Origin: VBDM01 sp049802235
GTDB taxonomy: Bacteria; Pseudomonadota; Gammaproteobacteria; Burkholderiales; SG8-39
Assembly: GCA_049802235.1 (NCBI GenBank)
Contig: JBARMB010000055.1
Location: forward strand, 46,651 to 110,650
DNA: 64,000 bases
Direction: 5' to 3'
Shown: positions 23,346-32,300 of the stretch, in pieces
How the letters are laid out: every line of letters begins with the position of its first letter
Numbering within the stretch: the stretch's first letter is position 1
Notes under the pieces: generated by a model
Database searches by the model: none
What the model was told of the DNA's origin: nothing
The model's input: the letters and a program-made list of their open reading frames with translations, nothing else
Made by a program: the position numbers and the translations under genes

Positions 23346-23918
23346 ATGTTCAGCCAGATCGCGCAACTGCTCATCGAAACCCTGTTCGGGGTTTTCATCT
23401 ACGTGCTGCTGCTGCGCTTTTACATGCAGTTGCTGCGCGTGCCGTTCCGCAACCCGATAGGCCAGTTCGTCACCGCGCTCAGCGACTGGGTCGTGCGGCC
23501 GGCGCGCCGCGTCATCCCGGGCCTTGCCGGGCTCGATCTCGCCACCGTTCTCGTCGCCTGGTTCGCCGAGGCGGTGATGCTGTTCCTGCTCTACTGGCTG
23601 CACGGGTTCGCGTTCGCCGGCACCCCGGGCATTGCCGCCGGGGCGCTGTTCACCCTCGCCGCGATCGAGATCGTTCAGGCATCGCTGCACCTCCTCGTCG
23701 GCGTGGTGATCGCCCAGGTCATCATCAGCTGGGTCAATCCGCACGCTCCGCTTGCGCCGATTTTCGACGCGCTGACGCGACCGTTCTACGCCGTCTTCCG
23801 GCGCTTCATCCCGCCGATCGGCAACATCGATCTGTCGCCGCTGTTCGTGCTGCTCATCGCGCAGATCCTGCTGCTCCTGCTGGTGGACTTTTCGCGCTTC
23901 CTGAAAGCGCCGGTTTGA
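23346..23918 (+). CDS. yggT: YggT family membrane protein
   Basis: A 190-residue inner-membrane protein made of two YggT repeats, each with a hydrophobic pair and a loop such as FYMQLLRVPFRNPIGQFVTA near residue 26 and ISWVNPHAPLAPIFDALTRP near residue 127. Four to five helices are predicted. The family is implicated in membrane protein insertion or osmotic behaviour in some organisms, but without a settled function. Its TGA is overlapped by the TTG start of the next gene (TTGA). Confidence 0.92.
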   Translation: MFSQIAQLLIETLFGVFIYVLLLRFYMQLLRVPFRNPIGQFVTALSDWVVRPARRVIPGLAGLDLATVLVAWFAEAVMLFLLYWLHGFAFAGTPGIAAGALFTLAAIEIVQASLHLLVGVVIAQVIISWVNPHAPLAPIFDALTRPFYAVFRRFIPPIGNIDLSPLFVLLIAQILLLLLVDFSRFLKAPV

Positions 23919-24208
23919 GCGCCTGGGCGAGAAAGACGACCGCGGGCTGGCTGCTCGCAATCCACGCGCAGCCCGGGGCAAAGAAGAGCGAAGTCGCCGG
24001 CATCCACGGCGATGCGCTCAAGGTCCGGATCGCCGCGCCGCCCGTCGAGGGGCGCGCGAACGCGGCGCTCGTCGCCTTTGTTGCCAAAGCGCTCGGGGTG
24101 CCGAGGAAGAGCGTGACGGTGGTGAAAGGCGATTCATCGCGCAGGAAAACTGTATTGATTGCGTCGGCGGGCGCCGATCCGACGCAGCTCCTCGCCGGGC
24201 ATTCCTGA
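23915..24208 (+). CDS. yggU: DUF167 (YggU) family protein
   Basis: A 97-residue DUF167 protein. The family core is visible as LLAIHAQPGAKKSEVAGIHG, then LKVRIAAPPVEGRANAALVA and the SVTVVKGDSSRRKTVLI strand-helix. Function unknown across the family. There is no ATG in a suitable place. TTG at 23915, sharing bases with the yggT stop (TTGA), is the most likely start and implies coupling with yggT. Confidence 0.85.
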   Translation: MSAWARKTTAGWLLAIHAQPGAKKSEVAGIHGDALKVRIAAPPVEGRANAALVAFVAKALGVPRKSVTVVKGDSSRRKTVLIASAGADPTQLLAGHS

Positions 24209-24307
24209 GCTCGCATCTGGCGAACTACCCGGCCGGCGCGGTGCGGCAGGCAATTCTCGCACCAAAATTGTCATAGGGTAACTACGCCGGCAAACACGAG
24301 GTTCATC

Positions 24308-25060
24308 ATGCTCAATCTGCTCGCAGATCCCGAAGCGTGGATTGCCTTTCTCACTCTGACGGCGCTCGAGCTCGTCCTCGGCATCGACAACATCATCTTC
24401 ATCTCGATCCTGGTGGACAAGCTGCCCGCTGCGGAGCGCGAGTTGGCACGACGCATCGGCCTGTTCCTGGCGATGTTCATGCGCATCGGCCTGCTGCTGG
24501 TTCTGTCCTGGATCGTCGGGCTGACCGAACCGTTGTTCACCGTGTTCCGTCAGGAGACCTCGGGCCGCGACCTGATCCTGATATGCGGCGGCCTGTTCCT
24601 TTTGTGGAAGAGCACCAGGGAAATCCACCAGCTGCTCGAAGGCGAAGAGGGCGAGGCATCCAAGGCGATTCGCGCCACAATCACGACGATTGTCCTTCAA
24701 ATCATCGTCATCGATATCGTGTTCTCGCTCGACTCGATCATCACTGCGGTCGGCATGGTCGACGAAGTCGCGGTGATGATTGCCGCCGTCGCCGCTTCGG
24801 TGGCGCTGATGATGTTGTTCGCCGCGGCGATCGGGCGCTTTGTCTCCTCGCATCCCACGATCAAGATGCTGGCGTTGTCGTTCCTGCTGATCGTCGGCGT
24901 GGCGCTGATCGCCGATGGCTTCGATCACCACGTGCCCAGGGGCTACATATACTTCGCCATGGCGTTCTCGGTCTGCGTCGAAATGCTCAATATCCGCATG
25001 CGCAAGCGGGCCGAGCGCCCAGTGCGGCTGCACGAGCGCTATTCGCGCGACGAATCCTGA
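24308..25060 (+). CDS. TerC family integral membrane protein
   Basis: A 250-residue polytopic protein of the TerC superfamily, in the YgdQ/YoaE-like branch. It has about seven hydrophobic helices. The two family motifs with acidic residues in the membrane are LELVLGIDNIIFISILVDKL (about 17-36) and VDIVFSLDSIITAVGMVDE-like sequence near residue 138. TerC relatives are linked to metal ion (often manganese) export and membrane protein metalation. I looked for a yybP-ykoY manganese riboswitch in the 99-bp leader and saw none. Confidence 0.9.
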   Translation: MLNLLADPEAWIAFLTLTALELVLGIDNIIFISILVDKLPAAERELARRIGLFLAMFMRIGLLLVLSWIVGLTEPLFTVFRQETSGRDLILICGGLFLLWKSTREIHQLLEGEEGEASKAIRATITTIVLQIIVIDIVFSLDSIITAVGMVDEVAVMIAAVAASVALMMLFAAAIGRFVSSHPTIKMLALSFLLIVGVALIADGFDHHVPRGYIYFAMAFSVCVEMLNIRMRKRAERPVRLHERYSRDES

Positions 25061-25110
25061 GTTCCGCCGACCTTGCTCGCGAGTTCGGGTCGAGCGCGGC
25101 CCCGCCTGCC

Positions 25111-26388
25111 CTAGGTCGCTTCGAATACGACGTTGCCGCCGACCAGGGTGTAGCGAACCCGCCCCGGGAGTTCGTAGCCGATGAAGGGCGTGTTCTTGCC
25201 CTGGCTGCGCAAAGACTCGGGCGTGATTTTCACCTGCTCGTCCGGGTCGAACACGCACAGGTCCGCTTCCTCGCCGGGCGCGAGTTGGCCCGCTTCGATC
25301 CCCAGGATCGCCGCCGGCTTCGAGGTCACGGCAGCGATCGCATCGGGCAGCGCCACGCGCATCTCCTGCGCCCATTTCAGCACCAGCGGCAGCAGCAGTT
25401 CCAGGCCGGTCGCGCCCGGCTCCGATTCGCCGAACGGCAGTTGCTTCGCGTCCTCGTCCACCGGCGCGTGGTCCGAGCACAACGCGTCCACGGTGCCGTC
25501 GGCGAGTCCGGCGCGCAGCGCGTCGCGGTCGCGCGGGGAGCGGAACGGCGGAATCACGTGGCAATGGGAATCGAAGTAGCCGAGATCCATCTCCGACAGG
25601 TGCGCGTGATGGGCGCCGATATCGCAGCTGACCGGCAGCCCTTCCTGCTTTGCCGCGCGCACCATGGCGACGCCCTCGGCGGTGGACAGCCGGCACAGAT
25701 GCACGCGGGTGCGCGTGGCGCGCACCAGCTGCAGAATGGTCGCCAGCGCGATCGTCTCGGCGAACGCCGGGATGCCGGGCAGTCCCAGGCGCGTCGCGAC
25801 CTCGCCGTCGTGCGCGACGCCGCCGCGCGCGAGATAGCCGTCCTGGGGCCGCAGCCACACGGCGAAGCCGAAAGTGGCGGCGTACTGCAGCGCGCGCCAT
25901 AGCACCTGGGTGTCGGGGATCGGCGTGTCGGCGTGCGAGAACGCCACGCATCCGGCGTCGCGCAGCAGCGCCATCTCGGTCAGCCGCTCGCCGCCGAGCT
26001 TCCACGTCAGCGCGCCCAGCGGATAGACGTGCGCGAGGTTGAGGGTCCGGGCGCGGTGCTTGAGCATTTCCACCAGCCCGGGCTCATCGAGCGGCGGGTC
26101 GGTGTCCGGCGGGCAGGCGAGACTCGTGACGCCGCCCGCGACCGCGGCCTGCATTTCCGATTGCAGCGTCGCCTTGTATTCGGAGCCCGGTTCGCGCAGG
26201 CGCGCCGAGAGGTCGATCAGCCCCGGACAGACGACGAGATTGGATGCATCGATCACGCGCTCGGCGCGAAAGCCCGCGGGCGTCTTGCCGAGCGCCGCGA
26301 TTCTCCCGGCCGCGATGAATACATCCTGCTTCGCATCGACGCGGTTCTTCGGATCGATCAGCCTGCCGTTCTTGATCTGGACGTTCAT
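25111..26388 (-). CDS. pyrX: Non-catalytic dihydroorotase homologue PyrX (PyrC')
   Basis: A 425-residue dihydroorotase-fold protein. The metal-binding HxH that should follow the Asp of strand 1 is gone: the site reads GLIDLSARLREPG (Asp59, then Leu-Ser-Ala-Arg). The later SDHAPVDEDAK also lacks the second His of the active DHAPH motif. This is the pattern of PyrC'/PyrX known from Pseudomonas, where the inactive subunit is needed to assemble the aspartate transcarbamoylase holoenzyme with PyrB. Here an active dihydroorotase must be encoded elsewhere. The ATG overlaps the stop of the upstream cupin gene (ATGA). Confidence 0.9.
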   Translation of the reverse strand: MNVQIKNGRLIDPKNRVDAKQDVFIAAGRIAALGKTPAGFRAERVIDASNLVVCPGLIDLSARLREPGSEYKATLQSEMQAAVAGGVTSLACPPDTDPPLDEPGLVEMLKHRARTLNLAHVYPLGALTWKLGGERLTEMALLRDAGCVAFSHADTPIPDTQVLWRALQYAATFGFAVWLRPQDGYLARGGVAHDGEVATRLGLPGIPAFAETIALATILQLVRATRTRVHLCRLSTAEGVAMVRAAKQEGLPVSCDIGAHHAHLSEMDLGYFDSHCHVIPPFRSPRDRDALRAGLADGTVDALCSDHAPVDEDAKQLPFGESEPGATGLELLLPLVLKWAQEMRVALPDAIAAVTSKPAAILGIEAGQLAPGEEADLCVFDPDEQVKITPESLRSQGKNTPFIGYELPGRVRYTLVGGNVVFEAT

Positions 26389-26861
26389 TCGTAAGGCCGC
26401 CCGTCCTTGTGGGTGAAGACCCATTTTGCTCCGACCATGCCCGCCGCAAGATCCACGTCAGGATAGGCCACGTTGTCGTCGGGCGTGCGGTCGCCGACTT
26501 CGAGATATGTGGCGGGCCGATCCGTTTCGTTGACGAGCTGATGACCGTCGGCCCTGCCCGCGGGAAATCCGGCCGCCATGCCGGCGCGCAGCGTCTGCCG
26601 GCCGGCATTGGTGATGAGCGTGAGTTCGCCTTCGAGGACGTAGATGAACTCGTCCTGTTTTGCGTGCCAGTGGCGCATCGACGATTCGGAGCGCGGATCG
26701 AGCGTCACCAGGTTGACGCCGAAGTTCTTCAGCCCCGCGCCGTCGCCCAGGCGGCGGCGATGTCGGCCCGCCACGCGGGCACGGTAAATCTCGGGGTAGC
26801 CCGAGGTCGACTGCTCGGGCACTTGCGCGGGATCGAGAGCGGGGGAAACAGGTTTTGTCAT
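26385..26861 (-). CDS. Cupin domain protein inside the pyr operon
   Basis: A 158-residue single-cupin protein. Cupin motif 1 is MRHWHAKQDEFIYVLEGELT near residue 63 (the HxH and later Glu are metal ligands), and motif 2 is FPAGRADGHQLVNETDRPA near residue 98. The type resembles COG3837 stand-alone cupins, whose substrates are unknown. It starts two bases after the pyrB stop and overlaps the pyrX start, so it is firmly part of the operon. A cupin between pyrB and pyrX is not part of the usual operon and its role in pyrimidine synthesis is unknown. Confidence 0.88.
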   Translation of the reverse strand: MTKPVSPALDPAQVPEQSTSGYPEIYRARVAGRHRRRLGDGAGLKNFGVNLVTLDPRSESSMRHWHAKQDEFIYVLEGELTLITNAGRQTLRAGMAAGFPAGRADGHQLVNETDRPATYLEVGDRTPDDNVAYPDVDLAAGMVGAKWVFTHKDGRPYE

Positions 26862-26863
26862 GG

Positions 26864-27811
26864 TCAATTTCCGGCAAGAATGCTCATCACCGCCATGCGC
26901 ACGGCGATGCCGAAAGTCACCTGCGGCAGGATCACCGAGTGCGGGCCGTCGGCGACCGCGGAATCGATCTCGACGCCGCGGTTCATCGGCCCCGGGTGCA
27001 TGACGATGGCGTCGGGCCTGGCGAGCGCGAGTTTCTGCGGCGTCAGGCCGTACGACTTGAAGAACTCGTGCGCGCTGGGAAGCAGCGGCCCCTTCATGCG
27101 CTCGTTCTGCAGCCTCAGCATCATCACCACGTCGCAGTCGCGCAGGCCCTCGCGCATGTCGTGGCACACCCTCACCCCGAGCTGCTCGACGCCGGTCGGC
27201 AGCAGCGTCTTCGGGCCCACCACGCGCACGTCGGGCGCACCGAGCGTGGTGAGCGCGTGGATGAGCGAGCGCGCCACGCGCGAGTGCAGCACGTCGCCGA
27301 CGATCGCCACCGAAAGCCGGGTGAAGTCCTTCTTGTAGTGGCGAATGGTATAGATGTCGAGCAGCCCTTGCGTCGGATGCGCGTGCCGGCCGTCGCCGGC
27401 ATTGATGACGTGCACGTGCGCCGCGACATGGCGGGCAATGAGGTGCGCAGCGCCGCTGGAGCCGTGCCTGACGACGAACATGTCGGCGTTCATCGCCGAC
27501 AGGTTGTCCACCGTGTCGAGCAGCGTCTCGCCCTTGGTCTGCGAGGACACGGCGACGTTGAGGTTGATGACGTCGGCCGAGAGGCGCTTGGCCGCGATCT
27601 CGAAGGTGGTGCGGGTGCGCGTGGAGGGCTCGAAGAACAGATTGAATATGCTCTTGCCGCGCAGCAGCGGCACCTTCTTCACCTCGCGCTCGGTCACGCC
27701 GATGAACGAGGCCGCCGTGTCGAGGATGCGGATTAGGATCTCGCGCGGGAGCCCCTCGATGGTGAGCAGGTGCTGGAGCTGCCCCTTGTCGTCAAGCTGG
27801 GGATTTCGCAT
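26864..27811 (-). CDS. pyrB: Aspartate carbamoyltransferase catalytic chain PyrB
   Basis: PyrB makes carbamoyl-aspartate from carbamoyl phosphate and aspartate, the committed step of pyrimidine synthesis. The 315-residue chain has the carbamoyl-phosphate motif LFFEPSTRTRTTFEIAAKRL near residue 57, VRHGSSGAAHLIA near residue 113, the NAGDGRHAHPTQGLLD stretch and the aspartate-loop MMLRLQNERM. The ATG overlaps the end of pyrR by 20 bases. No regulatory PyrI is present; pyrX two genes downstream suggests a class A (PyrB-PyrX) enzyme. Confidence 0.96.
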   Translation of the reverse strand: MRNPQLDDKGQLQHLLTIEGLPREILIRILDTAASFIGVTEREVKKVPLLRGKSIFNLFFEPSTRTRTTFEIAAKRLSADVINLNVAVSSQTKGETLLDTVDNLSAMNADMFVVRHGSSGAAHLIARHVAAHVHVINAGDGRHAHPTQGLLDIYTIRHYKKDFTRLSVAIVGDVLHSRVARSLIHALTTLGAPDVRVVGPKTLLPTGVEQLGVRVCHDMREGLRDCDVVMMLRLQNERMKGPLLPSAHEFFKSYGLTPQKLALARPDAIVMHPGPMNRGVEIDSAVADGPHSVILPQVTFGIAVRMAVMSILAGN

Positions 27812-28298
27812 CCGACATTCTCAAGGAAAATTTGCCCTGCTCGTCGCGGACGAGGCGCAGGAGCTTGCCCTGCGGCACCTGGAGCGTCGCGCCGGCGTAC
27901 TGCGCCGCGATCGGCAACTGCCGCCCGCCGCGGTCCACCAGCACCGCGAGTTCGATCCGCCCCGGACGGCCATAGTCGAACAGCTCGTTCATCGCCGCGC
28001 GCACGGTGCGGCCGGTGTAGAGCACGTCGTCGACGACGATGACATGCCGGTCATTGACGTCGAACGGGATCTGCGAAGGCTTCACCTGATGGTGCAACCC
28101 CGCAGTGTCGAAGTCGTCGCGGTAGAAGGAGATATCGAGCACCCCCAGCGGCGTCGCGAGCTTCAGCTCCCGGTGCAGGCGTTCGGCGAGCCAGGCGCCG
28201 CCGGTGCGGATTCCGACCAGTCCGGTGGAGTCGGTGACGTGCGCCTTCAACTGGCGCGCGAGTTCCTGGCACAGGGTTTCAGCGTCAGGGAGATTCAT
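27792..28298 (-). CDS. pyrR: Bifunctional pyr operon regulator / uracil phosphoribosyltransferase PyrR
   Basis: A 168-residue type I phosphoribosyltransferase. The PRPP-binding motif is VIVVDDVLYTGRTVRAAM near residue 91, and GIRTGGAWLAERL near residue 29 is the other ring. In Gram-positives PyrR attenuates pyr mRNA; in betaproteobacteria it is carried in this operon but its regulatory role is less certain. It starts inside the ruvX end, with a 14-base overlap, and ends inside pyrB, so the whole operon is tightly coupled. Confidence 0.93.
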   Translation of the reverse strand: MNLPDAETLCQELARQLKAHVTDSTGLVGIRTGGAWLAERLHRELKLATPLGVLDISFYRDDFDTAGLHHQVKPSQIPFDVNDRHVIVVDDVLYTGRTVRAAMNELFDYGRPGRIELAVLVDRGGRQLPIAAQYAGATLQVPQGKLLRLVRDEQGKFSLRMSDAKSPA

Positions 28299-28734
28299 CG
28301 AAGTAGCTTTGCAGGATGATCCTGGCGGCGAGCGCGTGGGCGGCATGCTTGTGTTTCCTGCCCCCGCGGCCGGTCTCGCGCAGGACCTCTTCGGCTGCCG
28401 CCGAGGACAGGCGCTCGTCGGCGAAATCGACCGGCAGGCGAAAGCGCGCCGCAAGCTGCCGCGCGAAGCGGCGCGCGCGCCGCGTCATGTCGTGCTCGGT
28501 GCCGTCCATCGCCAGCGGCAGGCCGACCAGCAGCCGCTCCGGCCGCCACTCGCGCACCAGCGTCTCGATTTCCGCCAGGCGTCGCTCGCCGCTCGTCGCC
28601 GAGAACATTCCCAGCGGGCTCGCGAGCCGCGTCTCGGTGTCGCCCACCGCGACGCCGATGTGGCGTTCGCCGAAATCGAATGCGAGAACCGTCTGGCCTG
28701 GGGCCTTCGACAGGGCCGCGGCCGTCGGACTCAC
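28285..28734 (-). CDS. ruvX: Holliday junction resolvase-like nuclease RuvX/YqgF
   Basis: A 149-residue RNase H-fold protein, involved in 16S rRNA 5'-end processing and named a putative Holliday junction resolvase. The fold's first strand with its catalytic Asp is VLAFDFGERHIGVAVGD near residue 16, followed by the VGLPLAMDGTEHDMTRRARR region and DERLSSAAAEEVLRE. The GTG start overlaps the yqgE stop (GTGA). Gene order yqgE-ruvX-pyrR-pyrB is widely conserved. Confidence 0.93.
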   Translation of the reverse strand: MSPTAAALSKAPGQTVLAFDFGERHIGVAVGDTETRLASPLGMFSATSGERRLAEIETLVREWRPERLLVGLPLAMDGTEHDMTRRARRFARQLAARFRLPVDFADERLSSAAAEEVLRETGRGGRKHKHAAHALAARIILQSYFDESP

Positions 28735-29291
28735 GCGTGTCCTGCCTCCTCGGACAGACTGGCGAAATCGATGCCGAGGAGCTGCATCGCAGCCGGCAGG
28801 CGCGCTTCGGCAGGAGTATCGAAAATGATGGCGTCCCTGGCCTCGACCGTGAGCCAGGCGTTCTGCTTGATCTCGTTCTCGAGCTGCCCCGACGCCCAGC
28901 CGGAGTAGCCGAGCGTGACCAGCATCTTCCGCGGCCCGCTGCCCTGCCCGACCGCCTCGAGGATGTCCTTCGAGGTCGTCAGCCCCAGCGTGTTGCGCAC
29001 CGAAAGCGTGGACTGCCACTCGCCGACCGGTTGATGCAGCACGAAGCCGCGGTCGGTCTGCACCGGCCCGCCGAAGTAGACCGGCGCCTCGCCCAGCAAT
29101 CGGGGGGAGAGCGTCAGGTTGAGCCGATCGAACAGCGCGCCCAGGGTCATGTCGATCGGGCGATTGACCACAACCCCCAGTGCGCCCTGCTCGTTGTGCT
29201 CGCAGATGAAGGTCAGCGTGCGCGCAAAATACGGATCGACCATGTTGGGCATGGCGATCAGGAAGTGGTGGGTGAGATTGACCTGGGACAT
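28731..29291 (-). CDS. yqgE: YqgE/AlgH family protein
   Basis: A 186-residue protein of the UPF0301 (AlgH) family. Typical marks are NLTHHFLIAMPNMVDPYFAR at the start, VCEHNEQGALG-like ICEHNEQGALGVVVNRPID, and the GPVQTDRGFVLHQ stretch. Function is not established; AlgH was first seen through an alginate phenotype in Pseudomonas. It heads the pyrimidine operon and has a good sigma-70 promoter ahead of it. Confidence 0.92.
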   Translation of the reverse strand: MSQVNLTHHFLIAMPNMVDPYFARTLTFICEHNEQGALGVVVNRPIDMTLGALFDRLNLTLSPRLLGEAPVYFGGPVQTDRGFVLHQPVGEWQSTLSVRNTLGLTTSKDILEAVGQGSGPRKMLVTLGYSGWASGQLENEIKQNAWLTVEARDAIIFDTPAEARLPAAMQLLGIDFASLSEEAGHA

Positions 29292-29305
29292 GGCGGAGTG
29301 TCCCT

Positions 29306-29334
29306 ATTGTAATCTCCGCCAAGGGTACGCACAA
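29306..29334 (-). promoter_or_regulatory. Sigma-70 promoter of the yqgE-ruvX-pyr operon
   Basis: On the minus strand TTGTGC (29334-29329) and TACAAT (29311-29306) are separated by exactly 17 bases, 15 bases before the yqgE ATG. Both hexamers are close to consensus. The very short leader leaves no room for a PyrR-type attenuator here. Confidence 0.65.
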
Positions 29335-29389
29335 TTTCGGCGCCTGCCGGGCCCGCTGCGTTTCGGGAAAGCGAAACCGGCGTGACGCC

Positions 29390-32300
29390 TCAGGCGGCCG
29401 CCCGGCGTTCTTCCAGGAAACCGGCGATTTTTCCAAGCAGGTCGTCTTCCTGGTAGGGCTTGCCGAGGAAATGGTTGACGCCGATCTCCCTGGCATAACT
29501 CTGGTGCTTCTCGGCCGTGCGCGAGGTAATCATGATGATCGGCACCTTCGCCAGCCGCGCATCGGCGCGCACGTGGCGCGTCAGATCAAAACCGTCCATG
29601 CGCGGCATCTCGATGTCGACCAGCATCGCGTCGGGAACGATCTGCTGCAGCTTCTCCATCGCCTCGACGCCGTCCCGCGCCGTGACCACCAGATAGCCCT
29701 GGCGCTCGAGCAGGCGCCCGGTGACCTTGCGCACGGTGAGCGAATCGTCCACCACCATGATGGTCGGCTGCAGGGCCGCAGCGTGCGGCTTGGGCGCCTC
29801 ATGCACCACAGCCGACGCGGCGGCCTCGCGCTGCGCGAGCAGCACCGGATTGAGAATGAGCACGATCTCGCCCGAGCCGAGTACCGTGGCGCCGGTGATG
29901 CCGGCGATGCGCTGCAACTGCGGGCCGATCGCCTTGACCACGATTTCCTGGTTGCCGCCGGCCATCTCGTCCACGTGCAGCGCAATCACGTTGGTGCCGC
30001 TCCTGAGAAACAGCACCGGCGAAATGCGCTTCTGTTCGGCCACGGCGTCGTTCGCGCCGAGGAGGTGCGGCAGATAATGAAACGGATAGCGCCGGTCCTG
30101 CCAATCGGCATGGCGCGACCGGTATGCGGCCTCGAACTGCTCCTGCTTGAATTGCATGACCTGCTCGACCATCACCGCGGGAATGGCGTAGGTGTGCGCG
30201 CCGGCGCGCACCAGCACCGTCTGCGTCACCGCGAGCGTGAGCGGCAGGAAAATGGTGAAGCGCGTCCCCTGCCCGCGTTTGAAGCGCAGCTCGACGCGGC
30301 CGCCGAGCGCGGCGATCTCGTTGCGGACCACGTCCATGCCGACGCCGCGGCCGGCGAGCTGGGTCACCTCGGCCACGGTGGAGAAGCCGGGCTGGAAGAT
30401 GAAATCCGCGATCTCGGCCTCGGAGAGGGTGGACTGCGGCTCCATCAGCCCCTCCTCGATCGCCTTGGCGCGGATGCCCTCGATGTCGAGCCCGGCGCCG
30501 TCGTCGGCAAGCAAGAGCTGGACTTCGTTGCCCTCCTGCGCGAGGTCGAGCCGGATTTCCCCGATCTCCGCCTTGCCCGCGGCGATGCGCGCGGCCGGCG
30601 TCTCGATACCGTGGGCGATGGCGTTCCGCAGCAGGTGCTCAAAGGGCGCGGTGATGCGCTCCAGCACCGAGCGATCGAGCTCGACCTGCGTGCCGCGGAT
30701 GTCGAGGTTGACGCGCTTGCCGACCTCTTTTGCGGTCTGGCGCACGATGCGGTAGAGACGCTCCGAGATGCTCCCGAACTGCACCATGCGCACACGCATC
30801 AGGTCCTGCTGCAGATCGCGATTGAGCCGCGCCTGCGCAAGCAGCGCTTTCTCGGTCTCGTCCACCGCGTTGGCCAGATTCTGGTGGACGGTCTGAACGT
30901 CGCTGACGCTCTCCGCCATCAACCGCGTCAGCTCCTGGAAGCGCGTAAAACGGTCGAACTCGAGCGGGTCGAAATCCCGCTCGGCCTCCCGGGTAAGCTC
31001 CATGCGCGACTGCATCTGCGATTCGGCCTGAATATCGATCTCGCGCAGTTGCGCGCGCAGACGCGCGACGTTGTCGGTCAGTTCGTGCATCGCCGCCTTC
31101 AGCGCACGCATCTCTCCTTCGATGCGGCTGCGCGCAATGGCGACTTCGCCCGCCTCGTTGACCAGTCGGTCCACCACTTCGGCCCGCACGCGCAGCACGG
31201 CCGTGCGCTGTGCGACTTCTTCCCGCAGCGGTAAAGGCGCGGCGGGTTGTTTCGGCGCTTTTTCAGGAGCGGCCGCCTGCACTGCCGCCGGCGCAACCGG
31301 CGCGGGGGCGGGTTGCTTCTCGACCGCCGCGGCGCGGTTTTGCAGGCGCTCGAACAACTCGTTCAAGCGGTCGTAGGAGGCTTCCATCTCCTCGAACAGC
31401 GTCGCCGGCAATATCTTCAGCGAGAGCGCATATTCGACGCGGGTTTCCATGTTGTGGGTCAGTTCGCCGATCGCCATCGCTCCGGCCATGCGCGCGCCGC
31501 CTTTCAGGGTGTGCAGCAGCCGCTGCAGAGCCTGGCCGAGCTGCGGATTGTCGGCATGTTCGCGCCAGTCGCGCACCCCCGCGCCCACCGCCGGAACCAG
31601 CTCGTGCGCTTCGTCGACGAATACCGGCAGCAATTCCGAATCGATATCGTCGTCGAGCCGTCGAAGGCGGCGTTCGAGCGAGGCCTCCTCGACATCAATG
31701 TCCTCGGAAGCTTCCTCGGACAGCGCCGCGTCGCCGGCCGGCGGCATCTCCGCTTCCGGCGCCATGATTTCCGGCGCGACCGGCAGTGGTCCGCCGACAT
31801 GCTCCAGGCGCGCGGCCAGATCGGGAGACGGCGCCGGCACGCGCAGCTCGATGGCGTCGGCCACCATGCTTTCGATCTTGTCGATGGCCTCGCCGACCAG
31901 CGCCTGCTCTTCTTCCGACAATTCGCTCGTCGCAAGTTTTTGCAGCGCCCGCTCGAACGCATAACCCAGATCGCGCAGCCCCTCGATCCTGATCGTACCC
32001 GAGGCACCGGCCAGCGTGTGCGCCGCGCGCAGCAGCGTATCGGTGACCACGCCGTGCTGGCGCAACGTGTCGTGCTCTTCCTTGATGGTGGCGAGATGCG
32101 CGCGCGCCTCGCCGCTGAAAATGGTGAACAACGTCGTCGATATGCGGTGCTCGCCGAGCTGGACGAATTCCTCGTCCGGCTTCGATGGAGCCGGCGCCTT
32201 GGTCGCAGGCGCAGGCGTGGCCGGCACCGGGGTCGCCTCGACCGGCGCCGTGGGCGCGAAAGACGCCGCACTTTCAGCGGGCAGCGCTTCGCCATGGCGT

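Noticed and set aside
24209..24307. A yybP-ykoY manganese riboswitch before the TerC gene
   Set aside because: The 99-bp leader has no GGGGAGUAG-type conserved loops and is too short for the two-arm structure.
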